This document shows, one piece after another, positions 25,884 through 33,993 of a DNA stretch of 64,000 nt. Location of the stretch: positions 207,231-271,230 of the forward strand of contig AYMD01000001.1 in NCBI GenBank assembly GCA_000495735.1, written 5' to 3'. A program made the position numbers and the translations under genes. Each line of letters opens with the position of its first letter. Within the stretch, counting starts at the first letter, position 1. The notes below the pieces were generated by a model. The model did no database searches. It saw nothing but the letters and a program-made list of their open reading frames with translations, and was not told where the DNA came from. Source of the DNA: an uncultured Acidilobus sp. JCHS (lineage in GTDB: Archaea > Thermoproteota > Thermoprotei_A > Sulfolobales > Acidilobaceae).

Positions 25884-26957
25884 ATGGGATATGGACGTTT
25901 TTTGGTTAAAACTGCAGTTATTTATGTCACTGTGCTCTTTGCAGCTATGTCCATACTTTACGCTTTCTACTACCCTATAGTCCAGAAGCTATATTGGGAC
26001 TTCGTGAACTACAGCGCCAGTCAGCTTAGGACGCAGCTGATCAGGCAGGCCCACGGAACCGTCAACGTGACCTACGTCAACCAGCTGGTTGACAGGTACA
26101 GGGAGTCGCTCATCTCCGCTTATGGCCTCAACAAGCCCGTGATGGTCAAGTACGCCGTTCAGATGTGGAACCTGCTGACCCTCCACTTCGGCGTGACGCC
26201 GCCAGGCGTCGAGTACCCCAACTACGGTCAGACCAACAACATAGCGGCGATAATAGCGGTCGCCCTGCCCAGGACCATCATCCTCTTCACGACTGGCACC
26301 GTCATAGTTATCGCGGTCGGCATACTGCTCGGCGTCCTGGCTGCCAGGTACCAGGGGTCAGCATATGACAAGTCGATACCGATAATTGCGGTCATACACT
26401 CAAGCCTTCCGACCTGGTGGATAGGCTTCCTCCTTATAGCGGGCCTAGCCTATGGGATGCATTGGTTCCCGCCGAACGGCATGGTTGCGCCGGGCCTCAC
26501 CTTCAGCAAGGAGCCGCTGAGGTACGTAGCCAGCCTGTTAGACCACATGACGCTGCCGCTCCTAGCCTTCTTCATAGTCAACGTTGGCGGCTTCGCCTAC
26601 ATCGTCAGGAGCCTCACGCTGGCCACCACAAAGGAGGACTTCGTCCTGACCGCCAAGGCCAGGGGGCTGCCCGAGAGGAAGATAGTGTACGGGCACGTGT
26701 TGAAGACCGCCTCGCCCTCAATAGTGACCCAGGTTATGATAGCGCTGGCGAGCTCGCTTGGAGGAGGTATGACGACAGAGATAGTCTTCGTGTGGCCCGG
26801 CATGGGGCTCCTGACCTACGAGGCTGTCATGGAGTCCGACGTGTCGACGGTCATGGCCACAACCTACGTCCTCACCCTCGTGCTGGTGATAGCCCTGTGG
26901 CTCAACGAGTTGATAAAGGGCTTCCTCGACCCGAGGATCAGGGCCTCGGCTGAGTGA
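25884..26957 (+). CDS. ABC importer permease, DppB/OppB family
   Basis: A 357-aa permease. It has an N-terminal helix (AVIYVTVLFAAMSILYAFYY), a soluble extracellular segment of about 90 residues and five further helices. The cytoplasmic coupling loop LTAKARGLPERKIVYGHVLK is the EAA motif that contacts the ATPase. It follows the binding-protein gene by 21 bases and precedes the second permease by 11. The first 60 bases are unusually A/T-rich for this genome. Typical length is about 320 aa, so the external loop is slightly enlarged. Confidence 0.9.
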   Translation: MGYGRFLVKTAVIYVTVLFAAMSILYAFYYPIVQKLYWDFVNYSASQLRTQLIRQAHGTVNVTYVNQLVDRYRESLISAYGLNKPVMVKYAVQMWNLLTLHFGVTPPGVEYPNYGQTNNIAAIIAVALPRTIILFTTGTVIVIAVGILLGVLAARYQGSAYDKSIPIIAVIHSSLPTWWIGFLLIAGLAYGMHWFPPNGMVAPGLTFSKEPLRYVASLLDHMTLPLLAFFIVNVGGFAYIVRSLTLATTKEDFVLTAKARGLPERKIVYGHVLKTASPSIVTQVMIALASSLGGGMTTEIVFVWPGMGLLTYEAVMESDVSTVMATTYVLTLVLVIALWLNELIKGFLDPRIRASAE

Positions 26958-26968
26958 GGTGAATAGGC

Positions 26969-28336
26969 TTGGCAGAGGTCGAGACCGGCCTGAGGGTCTA
27001 CCTGAAGTTCATACTCAAGGACAGGGCCGCCCTGGCGTCCCTCATAGTTATAGCGTTCCTCGTGGGCGTGGCGGCCTACGTGAGCACCTGGCCTAGCTCC
27101 GTGGCCTTCAACTACCTGAACAGACTCCAGTACTGGGAGTCCTTGTACCCGGCCGACGCTGCGCCCTCATGGATGGTTTACTTTGAGCCAGCGGCGTACA
27201 CGCCAACACTCTACCTCAGCCCCTCGTCTGTTATACTAAATTACTCGGCAGGCAATGTCTACATATATAAGCTCACATACTCGTTCAGCTGGCCGAGCCT
27301 TAAGGCGCCCACGGACGTCAGCTTCTCCTTCTCAGGCAACGCGACTATATCGCAGATCCTCATAGTCTGGAGGAAGCCCAGCGGCTCAGAGGTCAACATG
27401 AGCGTGACCGTTGGAAGCACAACAAGCAACTTCGACCTGGTCGGCGTTCAAAAGGCCCTCCTGAGCTACATATATGAGAGGACGGGCACCATGCCAACCT
27501 TCGTCACGAGCGACGTACTGGCCAAGGCGCTGTTCAACAGTCTCTCAAGCTCAGGTATAGGGCCCGCCGAGAGAGGCACCTACACGGTGACCGTTTACCT
27601 GGTCACCCAGGGCCCTGAGAAGCTCTCGCAGGCCGAGATAAGGATCCTGGGCAACGCGTACGGCTACATGGGCACGGACTACTACGGCAGGCCAATACTC
27701 CTCGGCATACTCCTAGGGCTGCCGAACGCGCTTGAGATGGGCCTTCTGGCCTCGCTGCTTGCCGTGCTGATAGGCGTCCTGGTCGGGGGCTACTCGGGCT
27801 ACCTGGGCGGCAAGGCGGACTCCTTCATTAACTGGTTCTCCATGGTGGTTCTGGCCCTCCCAGCGCTCCCGTTCCTGGTCGCCCTGGGCCTCTGGCTCAG
27901 GTCAAGCCTTTCCCTGTGGGTCGAGGTCCTCCTGATAACGTTCCTGAGCTGGCCCTTCTACGCCATAATAGCGAGGAGCTCCGCCCAGAGCATAAGGACA
28001 AGCGCCTTCGTCGAGGCTGACAGGCTGCTCGGGATACCGTCATACAGGACGTTCTTCACCCACTTCATGCCTAGGCTCACGCCGTTCACGGTGGCCTACA
28101 CAGTGCTCGGCATACCTGGGGTGATACTTCTGGTCCAGTCCCTGGCCTTCATAGGGATAGCGCCGCCGAACCTGGTGACCTGGGGCTACCTGCTGGACCA
28201 GGCCTACGCGAACAACGCCGCCCTGAACGGCTGGTGGTGGTGGATACTGTTCCCAGGCCTCATGATAGTGGTCGTGGCCATGCCGTTCGTCATAGTGGGC
28301 TTCGCCATAGAGAGGGCGGCCTTCGGCGGAAGGTAA
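26969..28336 (+). CDS. ABC importer permease, DppC/OppC family, with large external domain
   Basis: A 455-aa permease, about 150 residues longer than usual. After the first helix (ALASLIVIAFLVGVAAYVS) comes an extracellular insertion of about 190 residues (SFSGNATISQILIVWRKPSG and so on) that looks like a beta-domain. Then a normal C-terminal transmembrane core follows, with the EAA motif FVEADRLLGIPSYRTFFTHF. The start TTG 26969 has GGTGA 6 bases before it. No OppD/OppF ATPase follows; these must be encoded elsewhere. Confidence 0.88.
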   Translation: MAEVETGLRVYLKFILKDRAALASLIVIAFLVGVAAYVSTWPSSVAFNYLNRLQYWESLYPADAAPSWMVYFEPAAYTPTLYLSPSSVILNYSAGNVYIYKLTYSFSWPSLKAPTDVSFSFSGNATISQILIVWRKPSGSEVNMSVTVGSTTSNFDLVGVQKALLSYIYERTGTMPTFVTSDVLAKALFNSLSSSGIGPAERGTYTVTVYLVTQGPEKLSQAEIRILGNAYGYMGTDYYGRPILLGILLGLPNALEMGLLASLLAVLIGVLVGGYSGYLGGKADSFINWFSMVVLALPALPFLVALGLWLRSSLSLWVEVLLITFLSWPFYAIIARSSAQSIRTSAFVEADRLLGIPSYRTFFTHFMPRLTPFTVAYTVLGIPGVILLVQSLAFIGIAPPNLVTWGYLLDQAYANNAALNGWWWWILFPGLMIVVVAMPFVIVGFAIERAAFGGR

Positions 28337-28387
28337 GGACGTAAAGCTATTATTATGTGACCACCTCTCCTGGGACGGCGAGGACCC

Positions 28388-29377
28388 TTGAGGATAGCCG
28401 TCGTTGGCAGCAGGGGCTTTGGCACTGTTCACCTGGCAGCGATGTCAAGGCTTAGGGACGAAGGCCTCGACATAGAGTACTACACCTACAGCTCCTCCGA
28501 GCAGGAGGCCAGGTCCCTGGCTGAGAGGTTCGGGGCCGCGGGCTACTTCACCAGCTACGACGAGGTCCTCTCATCAAGGGTTGACGCAGTTGACCTTGTA
28601 GTGAGCCACGACGCTCACGCGCCCATGGCGATGAGGGCCTTCAGCGCGGGGAAGCACGTGCTCCTTGAGAAGCCCATGGCGAGGACCCTTGAGGAGGCCC
28701 AGGCCATAGTTGAAGCTGCCGAGAGGAGCGGCCTCAGGCTCATGATAGCCGAGAACTACCACTTCGACGAGACGTTCAACGAGCTCTACAGGCGCCTCCC
28801 ATCGGTAGGCAGGCCACACACGATCATAGTCAGGGACACCCACTACAACCAGCCGAGGGGCTGGAGGAGGGTAAAGGAGCTCATGGGGGGAGGGGCAGTC
28901 ATAGACGGAGGCATACACATGATCCACGTCATGCTTAACGCCATGGGCGAGTACTCATCGGTCTTCTCCACGGTCTACCGCAGCGGGGCCATCGACATGG
29001 AAGGCGAGGACGTCGGGGTCGCCATCTTCAACTTCAGGTCAGGGGCTAAGGGGATATACATATACGGCTGGGCCTTCAGGGGCCCGCCTGCAACGCCCAT
29101 AATAGAGGTCTACGGTGACAGGGGCTCAATCTACGAGGACCCGAGCTCAAGGCTCTTCATGGAGTCGAGGGGGTTCAGGTACTTCGCCAGGCACGGGGAC
29201 CTTGTAGTTAACGGGCAGAGGGTCGAGGTCCCTAGGAAGGACATGATAGCCGAGGAGATAAGGGCCTTCGTTGAGTACGTCGACGGGAAGAGGAAGGACA
29301 ACCCTATGCCCCCGGAGCTCGAGATCAGGGACCTAAGGGCCGTCCTCGACATATATGCCGCGTCATCCAGGTGCTAG
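28388..29377 (+). CDS. Gfo/Idh/MocA-family sugar dehydrogenase
   Basis: A 329-aa NAD(P)-dependent oxidoreductase. The Rossmann start is RIAVVGSRGFGTVH (2-15) and the family signature EKPMART is at 94-100. The C-terminal domain includes GGGAVIDGGIHMIHVML, where the Asp and His of the family catalytic DxxxH motif can be seen. Substrates in this family are sugars, polyols or inositol derivatives. TTG start at 28388, about 50 bases after the permease gene, so co-transcription is possible. The stop shares CTAG with the convergent isomerase-like gene. Confidence 0.87.
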   Translation: MRIAVVGSRGFGTVHLAAMSRLRDEGLDIEYYTYSSSEQEARSLAERFGAAGYFTSYDEVLSSRVDAVDLVVSHDAHAPMAMRAFSAGKHVLLEKPMARTLEEAQAIVEAAERSGLRLMIAENYHFDETFNELYRRLPSVGRPHTIIVRDTHYNQPRGWRRVKELMGGGAVIDGGIHMIHVMLNAMGEYSSVFSTVYRSGAIDMEGEDVGVAIFNFRSGAKGIYIYGWAFRGPPATPIIEVYGDRGSIYEDPSSRLFMESRGFRYFARHGDLVVNGQRVEVPRKDMIAEEIRAFVEYVDGKRKDNPMPPELEIRDLRAVLDIYAASSRC

Positions 29378-30534
29378 GCCTCCTCGAGCCTCAGGCCCTC
29401 CAGGGAGGCAAAGGCCCTCAGCCCAGGGACCACGTCATCAAACACAACAGCGTAGTGGGCCCCCATGGGCCTTGAGAGGGTGAGCTCGAGGGCCCTCTCG
29501 GAGACCCTGAAGGCCACCTGGGTCCTGCAGGCCCTCGTGAAGGGCCTCCCCAGGGCGACCTCAGCCCTTATGGCCCTAAGGGTCCTGGTCCTGGGGTCAT
29601 ACTTTGCGAGCGTGGCCCTCAGGCCCTCCCTCACGTAGGCCCTAACCCCTACGGGCCTGTCCGTCTCAAAGTGGGTCGTGAGCTCAAAGGATGACGCCTC
29701 CGAGAGGGGGAAGGTGCAGTGGGCTATTGCCAGCGTCCCAGCGGGTCCAGGCGTCACGTTGCCCATCCAGGCGGGCCTCCCTGAAAGCTTTGAGAGGATG
29801 TACATTGTCAGGAGGCTCGGCACGTCGCCCTCGCAGCCAGCTATGAGGCCCTTTGAGTTGAGGGCTGCCAGGGCCAGGCACGGCGTCACGCCGTATATCC
29901 TCAGGAGGTCAAAGCACCTGACGGTGAGGGGGCCCTCGGAAAGCCTCCTCATGGCGCTGGCCAGCCTCAGCGCCCTCTCAACCTGTTCTTCGCTCACCCC
30001 CTCAAGCCTTGACGGCTGGCCGGGCATCTGCTCGGGCTCGGCCCCCTCAGCCTCCTTGGCCAGGTCCTCCAGGGGGACCACCTCAACGGAGGCCCCCAGG
30101 AGGTCACCCTCCCCAGTGCTGTAGACAAGCCACTCGGACGGGCCCCCGAAGGACGTTATCTTCAAGCCCTCGAGCTCCTCAACTGCCTCGGCAGCCCTGG
30201 CGGCCTGGGCCAGCACCTGCCTGGCGGAGCCGAAGTCGTAGAGCTGCACGCTTACGCCCGAGGCCTGGAGGAGGGAGGCCGCCTCGGAGGCGGCGGCCAG
30301 GGAGTTATAGGAGTCGTGGTAGAACAGCAGGACTAACTTGGCGCCCTGGGAGGCCTCAAGGATCTTCCTCTCGGTCCCTCCCGTGAGCACGAGCACGGCG
30401 GCCAGGTCTACGGGCCCGGGCTCCGCTGAGAACCCGGCAGCCTCTGCCGCCCTCCTGAACTCGGCCTCCATCTCGTCAAGGCCTGGGGAGCCTGAGGACC
30501 TGACCGCCGCGTACCTGAGCCTCAGCGCCCTCAC
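29374..30534 (-). CDS. L-fucose/arabinose-isomerase-like sugar isomerase
   Basis: A 386-aa protein resembling the fucose isomerase C-terminal family. Supporting segments are VRCFDLLRIYGVTPCLALAA, LNSKGLIAGCEGDVPSLLTM (Glu/Asp of the metal site), MGNVTPG and TLAIAHCTFPLSE (a His near a Cys). These follow the layout of L-fucose isomerase-like proteins that bind Mn2+ through Glu, Asp and His. The protein is shorter than true FucI (about 590 aa), like other archaeal members. Whether it isomerises a pentose or hexose is not readable. GTG start at 30534; minus-strand TATA TATAAAC at about 30578-30584. Converges with a sugar dehydrogenase. Confidence 0.75.
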   Translation of the reverse strand: MRALRLRYAAVRSSGSPGLDEMEAEFRRAAEAAGFSAEPGPVDLAAVLVLTGGTERKILEASQGAKLVLLFYHDSYNSLAAASEAASLLQASGVSVQLYDFGSARQVLAQAARAAEAVEELEGLKITSFGGPSEWLVYSTGEGDLLGASVEVVPLEDLAKEAEGAEPEQMPGQPSRLEGVSEEQVERALRLASAMRRLSEGPLTVRCFDLLRIYGVTPCLALAALNSKGLIAGCEGDVPSLLTMYILSKLSGRPAWMGNVTPGPAGTLAIAHCTFPLSEASSFELTTHFETDRPVGVRAYVREGLRATLAKYDPRTRTLRAIRAEVALGRPFTRACRTQVAFRVSERALELTLSRPMGAHYAVVFDDVVPGLRAFASLEGLRLEEA

Positions 30535-30619
30535 CCCAAGGAGGAGGCTTCACCCCTCAGGGCGGGGAGGATATGAGCGTTTATAGGCCTTTGCTATAAC
30601 ATCTGCTCCTGTCGTTGGG

Positions 30620-30804
30620 CGCGGGCGAGCTTAGCAGGCAGTGAGCCCGTGCCTCCCCGGGGCTGACGGCGGGGCCTGAGGCGGTGATGCCGCGCCCGTG
30701 GGGGCCCTGAGAGGTGATGGAGAAGGCCCCAGTGGGCGCAGACCCCTCGCCCTTTAGGGCGGGGGCCGTCAGCTTGGCGGCCAGGGCCTCACAGGGCTAA
30801 ATTT
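30620..30804 (+). mobile_element. Possible third tnpB 3'-end remnant or structured RNA
   Basis: This G/C-rich 30535-30812 gap holds no gene. One plus-strand frame reads EVMEKAPVGADPSPFRAGAV and on to a stop at 30800, preceded by a stop-interrupted GAGELSRQ...RASPGLTAGPEAVMP. The DPSP..RAG ending resembles TnpB tails and shares GACCCCTCGCC with the two clear copies. A hairpin CCCTCGCCC/GGGCGGGGG (30745-30767) is conspicuous, and CTATAAC at 30594-30600 could drive a transcript ending at the TTTT near 30803. Support is weaker than for the other two. Confidence 0.3.
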
Positions 30805-30812
30805 TGGTGGCC

Positions 30813-31244
30813 TCACCGGCTGTCAGCGCTGGCCCACTCCCTGGCCCTCCTCACCCTCTCCCTTATGCAGAGGAGGGCCAGGTCATAGGCATACTCAATA
30901 TCTCTCTGCGTCAGGACCCTGTAGACGCTCCCCTCCCTCAACATGTAGTGCCTCCTGAGCATCTTCGCCACTATGCTGTCTAGGTCAGCTCCGCCCAGTA
31001 TCATGACACCAACCTCCTTTATCAGCGGGTTGTCGCAGTCCCCCGGCCTGAAGGGCGTAGCCCAGCTCCTGACCTTGACCTGGCCGCTGGCCACGCACCT
31101 GGAGGCCTCCTCGTAGAGCCTCTCGAGCTCCTCGTCGCTCAGGTTAACCTTGAAGTCGTAGTGCAGCGTGGCTCTCAGCATGTCCTTAGTCATCCCGAGG
31201 GCTATTAGGCCGGCGGCGGCTCTCAGCACCCCCTTGCACTCCAA
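30813..31244 (-). CDS. Unknown helical protein
   Basis: A 143-aa predicted soluble, mostly alpha-helical protein. It has five Cys (including CKGVLRAAAG at the start and GDCDNPLIKEVG mid-chain), a charged helix LSDEELERLYEEAS and a C-terminal helix RVRRAREWASADSR. No motif that I recognise. TTG start at 31244. It is divergent from the DUF-type gene at 31303 with only 58 bases between, so the promoters overlap. Codon use matches neighbours and length is consistent with a real gene. Confidence 0.55.
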   Translation of the reverse strand: MECKGVLRAAAGLIALGMTKDMLRATLHYDFKVNLSDEELERLYEEASRCVASGQVKVRSWATPFRPGDCDNPLIKEVGVMILGGADLDSIVAKMLRRHYMLREGSVYRVLTQRDIEYAYDLALLCIRERVRRAREWASADSR

Positions 31245-31302
31245 GGCCCTTCTCCTGACCTAAGCATATAGCTGGGGCCTTTACGCTACTCCTTGCACAG
31301 CC

Positions 31303-31776
31303 TTGGACTGGCAGCACGTTATGGAGGTCCTCTCAAGGGCGCCCTATCACGTCGACTTCTTGGTCTACAAGGACGAGCTTCCTGACCCTGGTTCCGCCTG
31401 CCTCGAGCCCTCCTGGGGGAGGCCTAGGGGGCAACTGAGGGACTGGAGGGCCACCCTACCTGACGGGAGCTGCATGCACGTTATCGAGTACAGGAGGCTC
31501 TACGTGGTCCACAGGGACAGGGCGAACCTGAACGACAGCGTGGTGAGGCACGTGGCGCTTGACGAGCCAAAGCTGATACTGCCCCTGGCGGTCTGGCTCC
31601 CTTTTCTTGGGCTCCTCAGGGTCCTCTACAGGGTCGTCAGGCGGAAGAGGCTGATGACGAGGGGTGACCCCTGCGCTTATAACGGGAGCGACGCCCTGTT
31701 GCTGAGGAGGGCAAAGGGACATGACGGGCGAGAAGGCCCAGGTCCTGATAGACAGGGAGCTTTACGAGATGGCTAA
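31303..31776 (+). CDS. Unknown small membrane protein, paralogue of 15903-16298
   Basis: A 157-aa protein. Residues 1-95 align by eye with the protein at 15903: DWQHVMEVLSRAPYHVDF, GRPRGQLRDWRATLPDG, HVIEYRRLYVVHRDRANLN and RHVALDEPKLILPLAVWLP entering a membrane helix. After the helix comes a basic segment (YRVVRRKRLM) and a tail that overlaps the next gene by 56 bases, so the tail may be poorly constrained. I do not recognise the family. TTG start at 31303. It lies just upstream of a RHH gene in the sat/cysC area. Confidence 0.55.
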   Translation: MDWQHVMEVLSRAPYHVDFLVYKDELPDPGSACLEPSWGRPRGQLRDWRATLPDGSCMHVIEYRRLYVVHRDRANLNDSVVRHVALDEPKLILPLAVWLPFLGLLRVLYRVVRRKRLMTRGDPCAYNGSDALLLRRAKGHDGREGPGPDRQGALRDG

Positions 31777-31930
31777 GAAGTACGTGGAGCAGCAGGGGAC
31801 CTTCTCCTCAGTTGACGAGCTGGTAGAGTTCCTCCTCAGGCAGCTGCTGGAGGAGCAGCAGGGGGAGGTAATGAGCAGGGAGGAAGAGGAGGCGGTCAAG
31901 GACAGGCTCAGGAGGTTGGGCTACCTCTAG
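31721..31930 (+). CDS. Small ribbon-helix-helix-like protein (RHH1)
   Basis: A 69-aa protein. AQVLIDRELYEMAKKYVEQQ then FSSVDELVEFLLRQLLEEQ follows the RHH/CopG plan of a beta strand, helix A and helix B. The tail EEEAVKDRLRRLGYL nearly matches the end of the 80-aa protein at 32592 (EIIERLRSLGYI). The two are paralogues flanking cysC. It may be a DNA-binding dimer or a small partner of sulfate-activation enzymes. ATG at 31721. Its stop shares a CTAG with cysC. Confidence 0.65.
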   Translation: MTGEKAQVLIDRELYEMAKKYVEQQGTFSSVDELVEFLLRQLLEEQQGEVMSREEEEAVKDRLRRLGYL

Positions 31931-32481
31931 GCGCGGCCCGCCAGCGCCCTCTCTATGGCCTCCACCAGCTTAGCGGCGTTGACCTCGGGCGGGTCATTGG
32001 CCGTGTCAAGGACTAGGTCAGGCCTCTCAGGCTCCTCGTAGGGGTCGCTGACCCCTGTGAAGTTCTTTATCTCGCCCGCCAGCGCCCTCCTGTAGAGGCC
32101 CTTCGGGTCCCTTTCAATGCAGACCTCCAGCGGGCACCTGGCGTAGACCTCGAGGAAGGCCGCTTCCTCTGACACTATCTTCCTGGCCTCCTCCCTGGCC
32201 TCCCTGTAGGGCGAGACGAAGCTGCATATCACTATGACCCCGTTCCTGGCCAGGAGCCTTGCCACCCACGCGACCCTCCTCAGGTGCCTTACCCTCTCCT
32301 CCCTGGTGTAGCCCGCTTCTGGGTCTATGTGGGCCCTGAACCAGTCGCCGTCAAGCACCTCTACCCTATAGCCCTTGGACTCCAGCGCCTCCTTGGCCCT
32401 GAGGGCGACCGTGGTCTTGCCGCTGCCCGGCAGGCCCGTTATCCAGGCCACCAGGCCCCTCTCAAGGCACCTTGCCCTCAT
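31927..32481 (-). CDS. cysC: Adenylylsulfate (APS) kinase
   Basis: A 184-aa P-loop kinase that phosphorylates APS to PAPS. Walker A GLPGSGKTT is at 16-24, followed by EVLDGDWFRAHI (DGD of the APS-binding site) and REERVRHLRRVAWVARLL. ICSFVSPYREAREEARKIV and RDPKGLYRRALAGEIKNFTG are standard CysC motifs around the APS pocket and lid. Divergent from the RHH2-sat unit with a 110-bp shared upstream region holding a tandem A/T-rich repeat. ATG start. No PAPS reductase is present in the window. Confidence 0.93.
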   Translation of the reverse strand: MRARCLERGLVAWITGLPGSGKTTVALRAKEALESKGYRVEVLDGDWFRAHIDPEAGYTREERVRHLRRVAWVARLLARNGVIVICSFVSPYREAREEARKIVSEEAAFLEVYARCPLEVCIERDPKGLYRRALAGEIKNFTGVSDPYEEPERPDLVLDTANDPPEVNAAKLVEAIERALAGRA

Positions 32482-32527
32482 GGTCCCTCCCGCTTGCCCT
32501 GGGCCAGGGGGATTTTATCGTGCTGGG

Positions 32528-32559
32528 GCTTAATTAAGCTTAATTAAGCTTAATAAGCC
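32528..32559. promoter_or_regulatory. Tandem 10-bp operator-like repeat between cysC and RHH2-sat
   Basis: The 10-mer TAATTAAGCT occurs twice exactly (32531-32540, 32541-32550) and a third, partial unit follows (TAATAAGCCC). Each unit contains the palindrome TTAA/AAGCTT, so the array is both direct and inverted, with a period equal to one helical turn. It sits between divergent cysC and RHH2/sat starts and provides the only TATA-like sequence there. RHH proteins bind such arrayed short palindromes, so it is a likely operator for the nearby RHH proteins. Confidence 0.6.
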
Positions 32560-32591
32560 CTCCTACTCGGGCTGCCCGTAGGCGAGCTGAA

Positions 32592-32834
32592 GTGGCCAGG
32601 AGGCCCTTGAGGGAGGCGAGAGGCAGGTACACGACGGTCTCAATACCCACGCCCCTCTTCGAGAGGATAAAGGTCCTCATAGAGGGGACAGGCTTCACCA
32701 GCGTGTCTCAGTTCGTGACGTACGTCCTAAGGGAGGTGGTGAGCGACATGGAGAAGCAGAAGGCCCAGGCGGCCGTCAGCGAGGAGGAGAAGAAGGAGAT
32801 CATAGAGAGGCTGAGGAGCCTGGGCTACATATGA
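32592..32834 (+). CDS. Ribbon-helix-helix protein upstream of sat (RHH2)
   Basis: An 80-aa protein: basic N-terminus (ARRPLREARGRY), strand TTVSIPTPLFERIKVLIEG, helix FTSVSQFVTYVLREVV, then a charged helix ending IIERLRSLGYI. This is a CopG/RHH fold with a short extension. GTG start at 32592, 33 bases after the tandem operator-like repeat. It ends 10 bases before the sat start, so it is co-transcribed with sat and probably controls it, though a structural role beside Sat cannot be excluded. Confidence 0.75.
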   Translation: MARRPLREARGRYTTVSIPTPLFERIKVLIEGTGFTSVSQFVTYVLREVVSDMEKQKAQAAVSEEEKKEIIERLRSLGYI

Positions 32835-32844
32835 GGTGATTTCC

Positions 32845-33993
32845 TTGGTCTCAGCGCCTCACGGCGGCAGGCTCATAGACAGGGTTGCGAGGGGCCTCAG
32901 GGCCGAGAGGCTGGCCGAGGAGGCCAACTCAATGCCCACCATCGACCTGAACGCCAGCACGGCGTACGAGGTGGCCAACGTGGCCCACGGCGTCTACAGC
33001 CCCCTTGAAGGCTTCATGACCCAGGACGACTATGAGAGCGTCCTCAGGTCGTCAAGGCTTGTCAACGACGTGCCCTGGACCATACCGATAGTGCTTGACG
33101 TCAGCGAGCAGGTAGCTAAGCAGGCCCTTAACAACGACGTGGTCCTCTCCTACCAGGGCGTGAGGTTCGCGGTCCTGAGCGTCGAGGACGCCTACAGGTG
33201 GGACAGGAGAGCCTTCGCCGAGAGGGTCTATGGGGTCCTTGACCCGGAGCACCCAGGCGTCTCGGCCGCCATGGCCAGGCAGGGCGAGTTCCTCATAGGG
33301 GGGATGGTGGAGCTGTTCAGGGAGCTCCCCGAGCCGTTTGGGAGGTACAGGCTGTGGCCCAAGGAGACGAGGGTCCTCTTTGAGCAGCTGGGCTGGAGGA
33401 CCATAGCGGCCTTCCAGACGCGCAACGCGCCCCACCTGGGCCATGAGTTCGTGATAAAGTCAGCCCTTACCTTCACTGACGGCGTTTTCGTGAACCCGCT
33501 CGTGGGCTGGAAGAAGAAGGGGGACTTCACAGATGAGGCCATAGTGAGGTCCTATGAGGCCCTCCTGACCCACTACTTCCCCAAGGGGAGCTACGTGTTC
33601 AGCGTCCTGAGGGCGCCCATGTACTACGCCGGCCCCAAGGAGGCCATACACCACGCCATAATGAGGAAGAACTTCGGGGCAACTCACTTCATAGTGGGCA
33701 GGGACCACGCTGGCGTCGGCAGGTACTACGGGCCCTACGACGCCTGGAAGGCATTTGAGGAGTTCCCCGACCTGGGGGTCACGCCGCTGTTCCTCAGGGA
33801 GTTCTTTTACTGTACCAAGTGCAAGGCGGTCGTCAACGAGAAGATATGTCCACACGACGACAGCGCGAGGGTGAGGATAAGCGGCACCGAGATAAGGAGG
33901 ATGATCACGCAGGGCCAGAGGCCCCCGGACTACATGATGAGGCCTGAGGTGGCTGACGCGCTCATAGCTATGGGCGAGAGGGCGTTCATTTAG
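32845..33993 (+). CDS. sat: Sulfate adenylyltransferase (ATP sulfurylase)
   Basis: A 382-aa enzyme that joins ATP and sulfate to make APS, or runs backwards during sulfur oxidation. The nucleotide/sulfate site AFQTRNAPHLGHE is near 190, with VGRDHAGVGRYYGPYDA near 290 and ISGTEIRRM near 350. A CTKCKAVVNEKICPH segment binds zinc as in other archaeal and thermophile Sat proteins. TTG 32845 is chosen because GGTGA ends 5 bases before it; GTG 32836 overlaps that ribosome-binding site. The 3' end overlaps a convergent surface-protein gene by 8 bases. Confidence 0.93.
   Translation: MVSAPHGGRLIDRVARGLRAERLAEEANSMPTIDLNASTAYEVANVAHGVYSPLEGFMTQDDYESVLRSSRLVNDVPWTIPIVLDVSEQVAKQALNNDVVLSYQGVRFAVLSVEDAYRWDRRAFAERVYGVLDPEHPGVSAAMARQGEFLIGGMVELFRELPEPFGRYRLWPKETRVLFEQLGWRTIAAFQTRNAPHLGHEFVIKSALTFTDGVFVNPLVGWKKKGDFTDEAIVRSYEALLTHYFPKGSYVFSVLRAPMYYAGPKEAIHHAIMRKNFGATHFIVGRDHAGVGRYYGPYDAWKAFEEFPDLGVTPLFLREFFYCTKCKAVVNEKICPHDDSARVRISGTEIRRMITQGQRPPDYMMRPEVADALIAMGERAFI

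Noticed and set aside
30683-30742. C/D-box sRNA: GTGATG, CTGA, GTGATGG in order
   Set aside because: Boxes C, D' and C' are nearly right, but there is no CTGA for box D (only CAGA), guide spacings of 17-18 are long, and the stretch can be explained as a tnpB-like tail.
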